Assembly: GCA_023213395.1 (NCBI GenBank) | Contig: CM041465.1 | Location: 177,203,741-177,267,740, forward strand | DNA: 64,000 nucleotides | DNA from: Cycas panzhihuaensis | Lineage: Eukaryota; Cycadophyta | Direction: 5' to 3' | Shown: piece by piece, positions 1-12,962 of the stretch | Numbering within the stretch: position 1 is the stretch's first letter | Layout of the letters: each line of letters starts with the position of its first letter | The notes under the pieces: model-generated | What the model was told of the DNA's origin: nothing | Database searches by the model: none | Seen by the model: the letters and a program-made list of their open reading frames with translations, nothing else | Program-made: the position numbers and the translations under genes

Positions 1-873
1 TCTCTAATGCTTTAGTAAAGAAAGATGTAAAAGTTTTATATTTTTTTCTCCCTCCTACAACCACTTAATTTAAGATTATAAAAGGTCTCTTCTTTTAATT
101 CTAGACTATCAATATCTTTCTAAAGACAAGCCTCTTTGGAGGTATTTTCCTTAGAAATTTCATCCTTCATAGTATCTTATAGAAATTGAGTTATCTTTTC
201 ATCTAGAAATCTTCTTTGCTAAAAAAATCCCCAAAACTTAGCCTATTCCATTTCTTAATGTAATTTTTAAGGAATTTAAGATTTTATTCTTATTTAAACA
301 TATGGTAGCCTCTATTGGGGTCATCCTTTTGTCATTATTTATTGACTTTGGATTTAAAACTAGAATGAGAAAGCCATATTTTCTCAAATGTAAACAAGGA
401 ATTTCTTAGCTTAAAGCCTTCCATGATATAAGGATCTATAGGCCAATGGTTTAATCCACTTCCTTAAATAATATTTGATTTCATTATGACATTACAGATC
501 ATTAGATTTTTATTAATAAAAAACCTATCCAACCTCTTTGCAATCTAAGCCTTTCTTACTTTGTGGTTGTTCTAAGTGAATAAACCTTCTCTTGGATGGA
601 TATCTAGAATCCTTTAAGACATAATCCACTCTCGTAAGTTGATACTTGTCTAATCCAAAGTCCTCATTCCATCTCTCTTCTCATCTAGTTTGAGAATAGA
701 GTTGAAATTCCTATTATTATCTAATTAGCATCATTAATGTTCCTTCTTATCCACTCCAAAGACTCCCAATAAGTAAGCTTCTGCTTAAGGTAAGTGGAAG
801 TATATAGGTTTAAAATATTCACCATTATTCCATACTTGATAAAGTAGAAAATCCCATTGAGCCATCTTCTATC
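1..873 (-). pseudogene. LINE-1 ORF2 internal part, beyond the Copia-1 insertion
   Basis: Minus-strand translation gives decayed LINE endonuclease and linker. Readable segments include NILNLYTSTY near 820 and a LNHWPIDPYIMEGFKLRN-like stretch near 450. It is the continuation of 6,975-7,247. The window ends before the reverse transcriptase. Confidence 0.55.
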
Positions 874-1440
874 TATTAAGATCTTTATGTTTAACTATTA
901 AGTATTGTACTTTATATTATAAAATTGATGTACTTTATGTAAGGATGCCTTATCACCTAATGTGATAAAGTACACACCTACATTCTTTCTAGTGACATAA
1001 TATTATAACTTAAGGGTTAATATACCCTCATATACTTTTGCTCATAAAGAGAGCCTAAGGGGCACATCCCATATATAAAGGGTATAGCTTGGATGTTTAA
1101 CACTTGTTAAACATCCAACTGTCTAAGGTCCTCCACTTCTAAGTAAGGAGGTCAAACCTTATATATCAAACATGTGAGTGATTATTGTACTATATTATTT
1201 CTAATTTGAATCCAAGTCAATCTTGCTTATTTTAGAGTAACGACAAATTTCTACTCTTGTATATTTTGTGTTCTTCTTGTACTTGAGTTCATTTGCTTCA
1301 TGCTTACTTAGGTGCATATATTTTTAGTTGCTTATTGTTGATATTAATCATCTCCTTATACTAGAAAACTTCCTCTTCATGAGATCCTAAGAGTTATATT
1401 CATCATCAATTGGTATAAAGGTTGAATCCCATCTTCAACA
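874..1440 (+). repeat. Copia-1 5' LTR
   Basis: Direct repeat of 6,431-6,969. It starts TATTAAGATC where the 3' copy has TGTTAAGATC, so the canonical TG has decayed here. It ends CTTCAACA. The copies differ by substitutions and small indels throughout, consistent with an old insertion. The expected primer-binding site just downstream is barely recognisable. Confidence 0.9.
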
Positions 1441-3340
1441 TTAGTATTGGAGTTGCTCAGAAAGGAGTGCTTATTGATTTTAGGCTTGAAGAAAGTTTAC
1501 CAAATCCTTGATGATGATATTCACTCTCTAAAGATGATCCAAGGTAGAGTTTGGCTCATATTTACACTATTTTTTCCCTTAAAAATACTTTTACAGGTCA
1601 AAAAATAATTAATTTAATTTCTAAAATTTTTTCTAAGGGTCAATTTATAATTATAGTAAGGAAATATAAAAATATAACTATTTTTCCTCAATTTTCTACT
1701 AAATAAAAATTAGTTTATAGGGTTTTCTTATAAAATATATAAGTTACTCTCTACTGGTGACTTCAAACCCTTTGAATTTTCTCATTATCTATTAATGACT
1801 ACACCTAGAAAGATTTCACTATGTTAAGTAAAATTTTCATGAAGCTGGGCCAAATTTTAAGGAGGAAAACTACTATTTAAAGACTGTTCTCTTACTAGCT
1901 TGTCTCTTGAGGCTCTTCGCACCTACTTATACCCTAGTTGCATACATTTTGAGTGTTAAAACTTACTTTGTAAGTGCATCTCATCTATAACTATTTATTT
2001 TTTCTATGATAGCCTGTGTGCCTAACTAAGCTTATAAATAACTCGTTCTTTATCTGCATAGCATTGAATCACCTTAACTTAGGCTTGAATCAATTGTTTT
2101 CACTTGGAGAACATTAATCTAGAGTTAGTTTGTCATTTGCATCCTTTATTCAATTGGTATTTGGCTTTGCGTGATTGAACTTTTTCTTGGCACCACATAA
2201 TTGTCCTAATTCTTTGTTTTTGTTGTTTCTTTTTTTTTTTTTGAATTTTATCAAAAATAACCTTAGTTTATGTTATTTGTCATATTCTATGAATATTCTA
2301 TTCTTCTTAAATTTTATTTTTTAATGCCCTTTTTTAATTGATATTTAATTCCTTTTAAGTTATTTCAACCTTTTTCTTAATTTTTTAGTCATTTCTAGAC
2401 ATTAATATATATATATATATATGTGTAAAAATAAACTCAAAATTAATGATTTCTAGTGATTTTATATACTTTTTGTGAAAAAATTACATTCCAAGGCTCC
2501 CTGCATGGTAACCTTCTTATCCTAAGTTATAAAATTGGCTCAAAATCACTTTTTAAAATAAAAAATCACTTTATTTGGGGTTGGTTAGGATTACTTTAAA
2601 GTCCTAACATTGTTTTGATGCCATGTTCTCTTAGCATTCTTCATAAAAATTGGTATTTTGTGGTTATTTCTTTCTTTTAAAATAAAACCAATTAAAGCAC
2701 AATAAGTAAGCTAACATCTTTTTATTTGGCACTTAGTACTACATTTACTTTTTTAAGTACCTTTTATAAACACTTTAAGCATTCTTTCTATACTCAATTT
2801 ACTTTATTTGAAGCCCTCTTGTATTGAGTTTTATCAAGAATTATAAAGTAATATTATTACTCACTTAAGTGATTTATCTTAAGTTAATTTTAACCATTAA
2901 AATTTTGCTTTAAAATCTTATTGGAGAGGCCTGAAAAAGGCTTAAACCTTACCTTTAAAAATATCAAGCTTGGTATATTCCCTAGGGGACTAACTGACCG
3001 TATGGTTAGTGCACAATAATTGAGATTAATCTTAGAGAAAAAGAGGCTAAAAAAAGGTGTTACTAGGGTTGTCAATCTTGAGGAAAACATAGTATAATTA
3101 TATAGATTAAGCCTACCTCACTTATCCTAGATTTGACTTAGCTAACTATTAGATTTATTTAGAAATATTAGGGTTTGACCAACTCTTTACCTAACACTTT
3201 ATTTTTCATCACCCTTTTCAGTTATTGGATCTTTTTTGTAAGATCAAGGTTATTGGTGTGCTTAAAGGTGGAACTCAAGCAATGAAATCCTTGAGTTTCT
3301 AAGTCATCTGTTAGCTTCAATAACTTTTTTATAAATAACT
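1441..3340 (+). other. Copia-1 leader, no recognisable coding
   Basis: About 1.9 kb of AT-rich DNA between the 5' LTR and the first gag-like codons. It contains a short TA run at about 2,406-2,422. I see no conserved protein in either strand. The length is large for a copia leader, so an older nested insertion may be hidden here. Confidence 0.5.
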
Positions 3341-3349
3341 TTAACATCA

Positions 3350-6300
3350 TGGCTACTATTAATATCCTCAATGCATATATTATTAAGTTAAATGTACAAG
3401 ATACTTTTTAAGAGTGGAAAAGGTGAAATAAGAACTTATTGATTATGAATGTATTTTGGAGCTTTATATTTAGGACCAATCCTAAGCCTTAGATTAACTC
3501 AAGTAGATAAACAATAGATGAGCATATTATTTAAAGATGGGAAATATACCATTTGTGACAAGAATGATCAAGTGTTTACTATTAGCCATGAAAACCATGG
3601 CTTTTACAAATTGGATACTTTAAATATTACACTTGTTACTGCTCCAGTATATTCTATCACTCAATCTACTACTAAAGAGTAACTTTGGAATAATAAGCTA
3701 GACCGCTTGAGCCTAGATAACATTAAAATAATGTTTAACAAAAACATGATGTTTGGGCTTCCAAAGACATCAAGATTAAAATAACTTTATAAAGCATATA
3801 TAATAGGAAAACAACATCAAGATCCTTTTCCTAAAGGTAAAGTATTGTGTGCATCTTAACCCTTATGGTTGGCTCATACTAATTTATATGGACCTATATC
3901 CACACTATCTCTTAAAGAAACTCTTTACTATATCACATTCATTGATGATTTTTCACACAAGGTTTAGGTTTATTTCATCAAATACAAATCTGAGACATTA
4001 AAAACATTCAAGGAACTTAATCTTGATGTGGAAAATGAGTTAGGTTCTTTAATCAACATGTTGAGATCTAATAATATAGGAAAATTTACCTTAAGAGAGT
4101 TTAACCAGTTTTGCAAAGACCATGGAATTAGAAGACAAATCATTTCTCTACACACACCTCAATATAATGAAATATTTGAGAGGATGAATATGACTTTGGA
4201 AAATAAAGCCAAAGTTATAAGACATATAAAAAGGCTTCTCCTTTCTTATTGGGTAGGATCATTCTACACAATAATATATGTAGCCAATAGAAGCCCTACT
4301 ACTGTAGTCATTGATATAATACTGGAGAAGGTTTGTTCTAGTAAAAACACAATTATAAGCCATTTTTATACTTTTAGGTGTATTTCTTATATATATATTT
4401 CCCAACAATAAAGAAAGAAGTTGGATGATAACAGTCTCAAATGTATTTTCATTGATTACTATATTAGTAGCAAAGCATATTAAGTATATAATCCTATTAC
4501 TAAAAAAATACATATATCTAGAGATGTAATCTTTGCTAAGGACAATGAGGAGTTGGACCCAACATCCATCCATCCTCCTCTTGACAAAAGAAAGAAGATT
4601 ATTGAGGACTTCCTTCCCTCACAATCTTCCACACCATATTTATCTTCTACATCTGTCACTTCTTCGTCTATATCTATTCCATCTACTTCATCAACTCTAC
4701 TTAAAGATGGTAGTTTATTAGAGGTTAATCAACTATTACAAGCCCAGGATGTTAATGTTTCAATCATAATAACAAATAAGTTACCAAAATAATATACTCA
4801 AATACTATAGGATGTGCAAGTACTTAAAGGCAAATATCCATAAAAAATATGACAACAATCTATCAATTATGCACTTATAGATGATGTGTTTTATATTGAT
4901 GAGTTTTCTACTTTTAAGGAGGTATGTAAATATGAAAAGTAGAAAGCTACCATAGATGAGAAAATCCATTCTATTACAAAGAATGGAACTTAGAATTTGG
5001 TAGAATTCTTTAAAAATAAATAGGCAATCAATTGTAAATGGATGTATAAAACTAAATTCTAATCTGATGGTTCAATTGAGTGTCATGAGGTTCAACTAGT
5101 TGTAAGGGGATTTAAATAAAAGAAAGGTATTGACTATGAAGAGATCTTTGTACCTATGGCAAATATAAATACTATTAGACTAATATTGGCCTTAACTACT
5201 TAATGTAAATGACCAATCTATCAGATGGATATGAAGAGTGCTTTTTGTAATAACAATCTTTAAGAGGAGGTTTATTTGGAGCAACCTCCTAATTTTGTTA
5301 CACATGGTAAAGAACACTTGGTATGTCACCTTAAAAAACCTTTATATAGATTAAAATAGACCCCTAAAGTATGGTACTAAAAAATTAATGATTATTTTTT
5401 GAGATATGAATATCATCGATCTTCATTAGATCCTAACTTATATATAAAAGTTAGGAATAATTATGTTATCTTTATCATTTTATATATTGATGACTTAGTA
5501 ATCACTAGAAGTGATATTAAGATGATACAAGTTCTCGAGGATGAACTTAAGAGGAGTTTTAAGATGACTAATCTTGGATTTCTCTATCATTTCTTAAGTA
5601 TAGAGGTATGGTAATAACTAGGTTGTATATTTATTTCCTAAGATAAATATTCTTGGTATATTTTATAACAATTAAAAATAGAGAACTATAAACCATCACT
5701 TATATCTATAGAGAATAAAATAAAATTATTACTTGATGAGGAAGCAGCACTAGTAGATCCCATTTTATATCTATAATTAGTAGGTAGTCTCATTTACTTG
5801 ACGAACACTAGACTAGATCTTTTATTTATAGTTAGAATTTATTCTAGCTATATGTCTCTACCTAATCAGAAGTATTGGAATGCAACAAAACATATACTAA
5901 GATATATCAAAGGTACATTGTAGCATGGCCCACAATATAGACATAATGAGAACTTCATCCTAGAAGGGTATTCATATTTTAATTAGGCAATATACTAGGA
6001 TATCCATCACTTAACCTTAGGATATTACTTCATCCTTGGTTAATGTGTTGTTTCATAAAGTTGCAAGAAGCAACCTAATGTTACCTTATCCTCCACTGAA
6101 GCAAAGTACAAAGTTATAGTTAATACATCTTATGTGGCTATTTAGCTAATAAATATTCTTAACGAGCTTGGACTTGAGTAAAATTACCCTACTTAGTTAT
6201 ATTTTAATAATCAAAGTATACTCAAGTTGACTAAGAATCTAATTTTTGATATAAGGACCAAACACATTGAGTTCCATCACCACTTCAATAGAAAACATGT

Positions 6301-6360
6301 GTAGAATGATGAGATTGAAGCCTATAGATTAACAATTATCAAACATCTTTACCAAGTTAC
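3350..6360 (+). pseudogene. Copia-1 gag-pol remnant
   Basis: Domains in order: a short gag-like piece (3,350-3,500), the pre-integrase region (3,540-3,720), the integrase core (about 3,840-4,410), reverse transcriptase (about 4,930-5,620) with an intact YIDDLVI catalytic motif near 5,488, and RNase H (about 5,770-6,330) ending with a KHIEFHHH-like segment. In the integrase, one catalytic Asp is replaced by Asn (RSNNIGKF, near 4,070). Many stops stand where the family has Gln, for example before TPKVWY and EEVYLEQ. The product would be non-functional. Confidence 0.85.
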
Positions 6361-6430
6361 TTGGTAGAGAAAATTTTGAGAAATTCAGAAGTCTTAGTAT
6401 CCAACTTACCATTATAAATATTAAGGGAGG

Positions 6431-6969
6431 TGTTAAGATCTTTATATTTAAATGTTAAGTATTATACTTTATATTATAAAATTAATGTATTTTATATAAC
6501 TTTATGTAAGGGTGACTTATCACCTAATATAATAAAGTACATAACCACATTATTTCTAGTGACATAATGTTATGACTTAAGGGTCAATATATCCTCATGC
6601 ACTTTTTCTCATAAAGAAAGTTTGGGGGACACTTATCCTACATGCAAAGGGCACATCTTAGATGTATGACACTTGTCAAATATCTAATCATTTAAGGTGC
6701 TCCTTTACTTCTATATAATGAGTTCAAACCTCATGTATTGACTTAATAAACAAGATTGACTTGGAGTAAGGACAAATTTCTACTTCTCTATGCTTTATAT
6801 TTTTATTATGCTTGAGTTCATTTACTCCATGCTTACTTAGGTGTTCATATTCTTAGTTGCTTATTATTGATGCTAATCATCTCCTTGTACTAACCAACTT
6901 CCTCTTCATGAGATCTTAAGGGTTGTGTTCATCATCAATTGATGTGAAGGTTGAATGCCATCTTCAACA
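6431..6969 (+). repeat. Copia-1 3' LTR
   Basis: Begins TGTTAAGATC directly after the polypurine tract AAGGGAGG and ends TCTTCAACA. The target duplication CTATC follows immediately. Confidence 0.9.
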
Positions 6970-6974
6970 CTATC

Positions 6975-7247
6975 TTCATTTGAATGTATCAATTGTATAG
7001 TCCTTACAAACTATAGAGATGTTAACCTACTTGAGGCCTCAAAGGATCTAGACCCTAGATCTAGACTAATAGAAATGGCCCTACATCCCTTCTAAATCTT
7101 ATATACTATTATAGCCATCTTGTTTAAATCTAGTTTTATTTCTTGGATTAAGTAAATATCCACTCTCTCTAAAGTAATTCTTCTTTTAAGGATTCTCCAC
7201 TTTAAAATAATATTTAACTCCTAAATACACCATGATATTATTTTCAT
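6975..7247 (-). pseudogene. LINE-1 ORF2 start (endonuclease N-terminus)
   Basis: The conceptual start at 7,247 opens MKIISW, followed by an IYLIQEIKL motif. This matches the N-terminus of plant LINE ORF2, where the active-site Glu sits in a LLQETK-type motif. An in-frame stop follows within ten codons. The frame is cut at the Copia-1 insertion and continues leftwards from 873. Confidence 0.65.
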
Positions 7248-7269
7248 GATTAGGGACTCTCATTTTATA

Positions 7270-8900
7270 GGAAATAACCTTCCTAAAGAGGTTAGATTAG
7301 CCCATAGTTGACCAGAAATTATCCCTCCTCTAACAATTTCTCTAAATTAGATTTTTGTCCTTTCTTTCCTTTAAGGGTTTTTTCTTTTTAAATAATGTGA
7401 TTAATGTTTTTAATACCTAACTTAATAAACTTACTACTTTTTATTCTTGTATCTTGTTTAGCCCCTTTCCCAAGTTCTTCTATCTTATATCTACCCTTGA
7501 TATTTTTTATCCTCTTCTTAGTTGACTTAGCTTGAATGAAAACCTTATTTAAAGCACCCTCATCTTGCTCGATACCTAGAATAGATTTGTTTGGCTAACA
7601 ACCTTCTGATGTATCCATGTGTTAGGACTTTGAAACCCCATCATTAGGGGTATTTAGAGCACCCTAATCTTGAGTTGTCTTATCATTACCCACATTAAGT
7701 AATCCCATAGAAGGAAGAGTGTGATATATACCATCCATCACATGATCACTTTTAATAGGGTCAAGAACATTGTAATTAGAAGAAGAGATAACTTATTCTT
7801 TAACTGGGTCTGCTTACTATCTAAACAAACTATGCTAATGCCCTTATTTCCCCCTTTATAAGGAGTTGAAAGGCTCAAGTTAGGGCCAATATATTTTAAT
7901 CTCTAGTCACACTAAAACTCAATATCCTCTATAATTTTTAACGAGTCTTCTTGCCTCCCCTCAAAATATTCTTTAGGAATTCTACCTATCTTCTTCATGT
8001 CCATGGGTTAAATCTCTATCATTAGATAGAATTTTCCATTTGTAGAAATTATTATATCTTCCCTACATTCTTCACCATGGGCTTCAAAACTATTAGTATT
8101 AAGGGACTATGAACTGGCTTTCTTGACCCATATTTTGTTAACTTATGGGTTCTCATTTTTTACTTTCTAGAATCCATCCTTATCTATGGTTTCCTCCTTC
8201 TATATAGGCCCCTTGTTTAGAAAATTTCTTTGTTGGTGGCCATCTATATGGTAAATACAACATTTAAATAGGATATATTCATAATCAATCTACCATATCC
8301 ATTCTCCACCCTCAAACTCTAAGATAATTACCTCTAGTAGTGGAGTTGATAGGTTCATGTAAACATAGATTCTAGCATAAGCTATATAATATTTTTCTAG
8401 AGTGACCTATAAAGCTTTAATATATATACCTAGGAAATTAAAAATTTCTCTCAAGGTATCCTCATTCTAGAATTCTAGGGGAAGCAAGTATAGTTTGATC
8501 CAAACTAGGGTCATTAAGAGGTCCTCTTTAACCAAATCAAAGTTAGGCATTTTAAACCTTATGAAGAGGCCTAACACATTCATAAAGTATAAGCCACTTT
8601 CAAAAACCTTATTCATATCTTCTAGAGACTAAAAAAATGTAGTAAAAGACTTTTTGGTCCTAATTTAATGTCAATTTCTCCTTTGGATTTTAGCTTGTCC
8701 TCCCATCTATCTTTAATCCATCTCTTGAGGCTAAAGCTACCCAAATACATTATTTCTTATTTAAAATTCTATGATAAGATTGTAATTCAAGGATTTAAAT
8801 CTACCTTTTCCCAACAATTTGATAGAGAGTCCTTAATCAAATGATCTTTAGGAGCTTGTGTTGGGTTAATAATAGGTACTAAAGAGTTTTTTGATGCCAT
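7270..8900 (-). pseudogene. LINE-1 ORF1 remnant (DUF4283-like, CCHC zinc knuckle)
   Basis: The start codon is the CAT at 8,898-8,900; the conceptual protein opens MASKNSLVPII. The first ~200 codons resemble the DUF4283 domain of plant LINE ORF1 proteins: an FSLEDM-type segment near 8,590 and a LVWIKLYLLPLEF-type segment near 8,480. A zinc-knuckle-like stretch (CCIYHIDGH) lies at about 8,230-8,260. ORF1 proteins of this family bind the element RNA. Several stops interrupt it. The C-terminal linker to about 7,270 is too decayed to end precisely. Confidence 0.7.
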
Positions 8901-10435
8901 ATTATTAGTTTGTCTTATAGTTACTAAAATTCCTTTGAAGGATAATCAAGATGGATTTTCACCTCCCTCATTGAATAAATGTAAGAGAGGTTAGAATAAG
9001 GCTAATAAGAAGACTAAAACTATTAGAAAATTAGATTTATACTAGAAAACTTAATACTAGAAAAAGTAGTGCAAGTGAAAGAAATAAAACTATCTAGCAA
9101 TGCTCACTACTAAAACAATGATTATCAAAGGAGCCTCCTAGAATAATAAATTAATCAAGCTACTTCCATGTATACCAAACTAAAAAGGACATGAAACCCT
9201 AATGGAACCAATAGTCCCTCGAATGCTTACTCTAACAATTTCCTTATAAATAAAAAATAGGATATTATAGAAGGACCTTAATGAAAATAAACCCCCAAGA
9301 AATGTATTCCCCCTATACATGTTAAATAAGGCTAATTAGCTAAATATGGGGTAATAAAGGAACCCCCAATAAGAGTTGGCTCTTTACTATCTTTAAAAGT
9401 CTTAATAATTCATTCAATCACTTCAGAAAGCTAAAGAGTAGAATAAAGAGTAAGATTAAGCAATAGATCTTATAAAACTTAGATGATAGGACTCAATTAG
9501 TTATCAAATCCTATAATAAAGTTGAACTGTATACCCAACATGATTTATCTAGTACTAGTAACACCAGGTGATCTAAAAGCTATTCCTCCCAAAGTAAAAT
9601 CTAGTAGTCGAGCTCGAAGACCAAATCTCTAATACCTCGTAATGAAGCCATAGATTAGTGCTCACTTAGGTCTCTATGTACAAGAGAAAAAAAACACTAA
9701 AAATAACCTTTAGATATTTTGAAAATTTCTACATATCCTTTGAAAGAGAGAACCCTATCCTCGAGAATCCACTAAAGGGATTATTTATAAAGGTAACTAT
9801 AAAAACTAGCTCATAAAACTAAAATAATAACATTATCATTATCTTAGATGTAAAGCCCTAACAAAGTTATTTTTTGCTCTTATTAGGATCTTAATGTCAA
9901 AATTCTAACATGAATATTAACATTAGGGGTATATTCAATAGAAAGAGAATAAAATGTACCTTAATAAAGTTATTATAATAAGACACAAGAAGAGAGGTAT
10001 ATTTATTGTGTTAACTACTTGTGGCTAGTTTAATTCCCTAAGGTAATTAGTATTTGCATGGGTCTATTATTATGCATGGAAATTATAAAACACCATTTTC
10101 TACTTGACTTAGTTGAAATAATAATTAGTGAGTAATGGAAATACTAATATTTATTAGTAATCGAAAAGTAAAACCCACAAAATGACTAAATAACATTGAG
10201 AGTTTTTATAAGCTCAAGCCTAATACATGGAAAGTTTTAAGTTTGAGCTACTTCAATCATATTTGGGATAGGAGGCTCTTGATTTGCATACTAAATACTA
10301 TAAGAGAACCTTTGAGTTTTATTTTTGGAAATACTTTTTAATAGGCTTATTAAAAAAATTGGCATGTATCATAGGGAAAAATAATGAAGCCAACATATAG
10401 ATCATAATGATACTTTCATAAGTTTTAAGGATGAC
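8901..10435. other. Unassigned AT-rich interval between LINE-1 and Gypsy-A
   Basis: No long open frame or conserved domain is visible in either strand. The left few hundred bases are probably the LINE-1 5' untranslated region. Around 9,600-9,800 the sequence is slightly less AT-rich but still unrecognised. I could not locate the LINE-1 5' end or its target duplication. Confidence 0.4.
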
Positions 10436-10823
10436 TGTAAGATTTCTCCTAAATGTTGCCTGACCTATTATCTCTATTTAGGCCAACCTTTAATTCTCTT
10501 CTCTTTAAAAATCCAACTTCTTCTATATGATATTTAATACTTCTATTTATAGGATACTTATTCCCCTTTGTAATCATCATTAAAGAGATGATCTAATCTA
10601 TTATTTTTAGCCCTAATCAGAGGTTGCACTAGAGGACACCTTGCCTTGAAGATGGTAGTCTCTATAAACTAAATATTTATTTTGGTTTGCATATATTTGT
10701 GGTTATTCCCTTGTTACATCATTAATAAATATTTTGTCTTAAGTACTACTATCATATTTGAGATAACATAGATCAATGCTTATTTTATTATTTTTTAGTG
10801 TAAATTCCATTAGAATTCCTACA
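10436..10823 (+). repeat. Gypsy-A 5' LTR
   Basis: Direct repeat of 21,971-22,425. Shared blocks include AACTTCTTCTATAT near 10,508 and the end TTAGAATTCCTA. It starts TGTAAGATTT and ends CCTACA. It is shorter than the 3' copy because of indels. I could not recognise a primer-binding site after it. Confidence 0.85.
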
Positions 10824-11994
10824 AGAGATATTAGACCCTTATGATTGAGGATATTCTATTTGGAAGGATCAAATTTTTAGTAGTCATAGAAATTAGTCTT
10901 TTACATTTAAGAATTCTAACATTTTCATGAAAAAATAAAATTCTATTGTAAAAAAATTAGAATTATTAATTAAAATTAGATTGTAGCACCCAATCAAATC
11001 TACTTTTTGTGGTCCAAAAGTAATTCTAGAAAATATAAATAAAATTACAATTGTGAAGAAACTATCCCAGCCACCAATAAACCACCTTTTTTAGTAGAGA
11101 ATTAAGCCAACTTATAAAAAGGAGAAACTAAGATACTATAATACTAGAAAACGACCAATCTTTTTCCAAGAACATAATTAAGGTCAGGTAAGATGGTGAG
11201 TATATTGTTTGTCACACTAAAGGATGTTAGTAAAAGAGTAGATACCTTTAATTACAAAGTGATAAAAATGCACAACAAACTAATGGAAGGAGTAAGAAAA
11301 GAATTTAGTAAATAGCTGGCTACCATATCTATGAAATAAGAATGATTATCTTTCTTCTCACAACAGATCACAACATAGGATATTGAGCATGAATAGAATG
11401 GTAAGCTCAATATTTTATACGACAAAATAATGTACTATAAGTACGCTAATTGTAATTAAATATAGGTCAAATGGCCTCACAAACATATAGCCTCTACCTA
11501 TGAATAAGGGATTTATAAAGAATTAGTGAGGCAATATATGGTAGTTCTCATGAATTAGCTAGGTAAAATAGTAAACAATAACACCACTTACTCGTAATAA
11601 TGTAGTCTCCTCACAATGTCCAAATAGCAACTTAAAAACACTACATCATGGCTCTTATACCAGATGTACTAGACCTAATCTAATCATTCAATAGATAACA
11701 TAGATAATTAGTAGATAACAATTAATTACAATATAATAATGGTTAATAATAAAGATTTAGTAAGTTGCATGGGCACCAAAGTGTCAAAAATAGATGTCAA
11801 CCTATATTGAGTAATAATAAAAATACATATATTAATGAGTCAGGGCCTACTTATTCACATGCACTAAAATAAGCCCCCTTTTTAAAGAAACTAACTTTAT
11901 AATATTATTAATTAATTAAAATATTGACTTCCCTTAATTAGTTTTAGGATTATTACAATAACTAAGGCTTTGCAAGTAGAAAGAATATTATACA
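10824..11994 (+). other. Gypsy-A leader with a minus-oriented LTR/PBS-like junction
   Basis: Non-coding. At about 11,650-11,665 the plus strand reads GGCTCTTATACCAGATGTAC. Its complement contains TGGTATAAGAGCC, very close to the initiator-Met primer-binding site of plant LTR elements. This suggests a minus-strand LTR element inserted in the leader with its 5' LTR to the right of 11,665. I found no second LTR or target duplication, so its limits are not fixed. Confidence 0.4.
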
Positions 11995-12940
11995 TGTCCC
12001 AGCCTAAAGATAATAATAAGGACAAAGAGACTTAACATAGAGAAACCTCTCAATATGACGATGAGGAAAGAGATAGAAGAGATAAACCTAAATATAACTA
12101 TGGTCTTAAGAACTCTAAATTCCTTTTGGAGAAATTTAGCTAAGATAAGTTGAGGGAAATTTGAAGCTAAATTATGCATATGGATCTATATTTACAAATG
12201 CATCGTAAATTAGAATAAGATAAAATACCAACATCACCCCTTTATTTGTATAATAAAGTGATTAAATGATTCTATTGGTGGAGTAAGTATTATTAGGGAA
12301 CACCCAACTACAACTAGGATTTTCTAAAAACCTTAAATAGATCATTATAAAGACTATTGAAGCAAAGATTACTTCTACCAACTAGTATGCCTATAAAAAA
12401 TGAGCATTGTCCAAGCTTACATAGAAGAATTTCAAAATCTATATAGCATGTTGGTCTTAAAAATTGACTATGACTTACTACTTGAAGCATATATCAAAAG
12501 CCTTAAAGGGATTATCAAGTTCTAATTAGAAACACTGGGTGTAGAGAATTTAAGAGAAGTAATTACATAAACTTATAATATTGAAGTAGAGTTTAAAGAA
12601 TCTTTCTAGAATTATAATTGATGAGATGAATTCTCTAGACCAATGGGATAAGGTACTAGGCTAGACTAATACTAGTTAGGGACTAAGACTGACCTACCAT
12701 TAAGGGAATGGAGGGAAGGCAAACTAATAAAGGGTAAGTTATCAAAGGCTAAACACATTCATAAGGGAATATGTTTTTACTACAATGATAAATATAGTCA
12801 TGATCATAAATGTCCAACAAAGAGAGTCTTTATTCTTAATAATGAAGAAATAGATATATTGATACAAGAGGAGAAACTAGAAGATATTTAGTTACTAGAG
12901 AAAGATGAAGAAAAAATAGAAGAATTACTTAATGACATAG
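11995..12940 (+). pseudogene. Gypsy-A gag remnant with zinc knuckle
   Basis: A possible start MSQPKD is at 11,995. The retrotransposon gag domain is clearest at 12,400-12,600 (AYIEEFQNLYSML and VENLREVI-like stretches). A CCHC-type zinc knuckle follows at about 12,770-12,815 with one Cys changed to Tyr (pattern C-F-Y-Y...H...C). An acidic tail ends at 12,940, where the nested element begins. Gag would form the particle and package RNA; stops make this copy non-functional. Confidence 0.75.
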
Positions 12941-12962
12941 ATCTTTGATGGAAATAATATGG

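Larger units (their letters stand above)
874..6969 (+). mobile_element. Copia-1: Ty1/copia LTR retrotransposon
   Basis: A complete element by structure. The LTRs are 874-1,440 and 6,431-6,969, the polypurine tract AAGGGAGG is at 6,423-6,430, and perfect 5-bp target duplications CTATC flank it at 869-873 and 6,970-6,974. The coding order integrase, reverse transcriptase, RNase H defines Ty1/copia. It lies inside LINE-1 ORF2. The gag part is short and I see no protease or zinc knuckle between gag (about 3,500) and the integrase region (about 3,540), which suggests an internal deletion. Frames are broken by many TAA/TAG stops, so it is not autonomous. Confidence 0.92.
1..8900 (-). mobile_element. 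LINE-1: decayed L1-type non-LTR retrotransposon, split by Copia-1
   Basis: This is a minus-strand plant L1-type LINE in two pieces, 1-873 and 6,975-8,900. The pieces rejoin once Copia-1 and its CTATC duplication are removed. Reading right to left it has an ORF1 with a DUF4283-like domain and a zinc knuckle, then an ORF2 starting near 7,247 with an endonuclease-like N-terminus (it opens MKIISW), continued in 873-1. The reverse transcriptase should lie beyond the left edge. Stops are frequent and the DNA is strongly AT-rich, so the copy is old and dead. Its 5' end beyond ORF1 was not located. Confidence 0.8.

Noticed and set aside
9905-10050. Possible third copy of the 175-bp TRIM-like repeat left of Gypsy-A
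   Set aside because: A few shared words (GTACCTTA, TTATTATAA) only. No PBS, TG/CA ends or consistent alignment.
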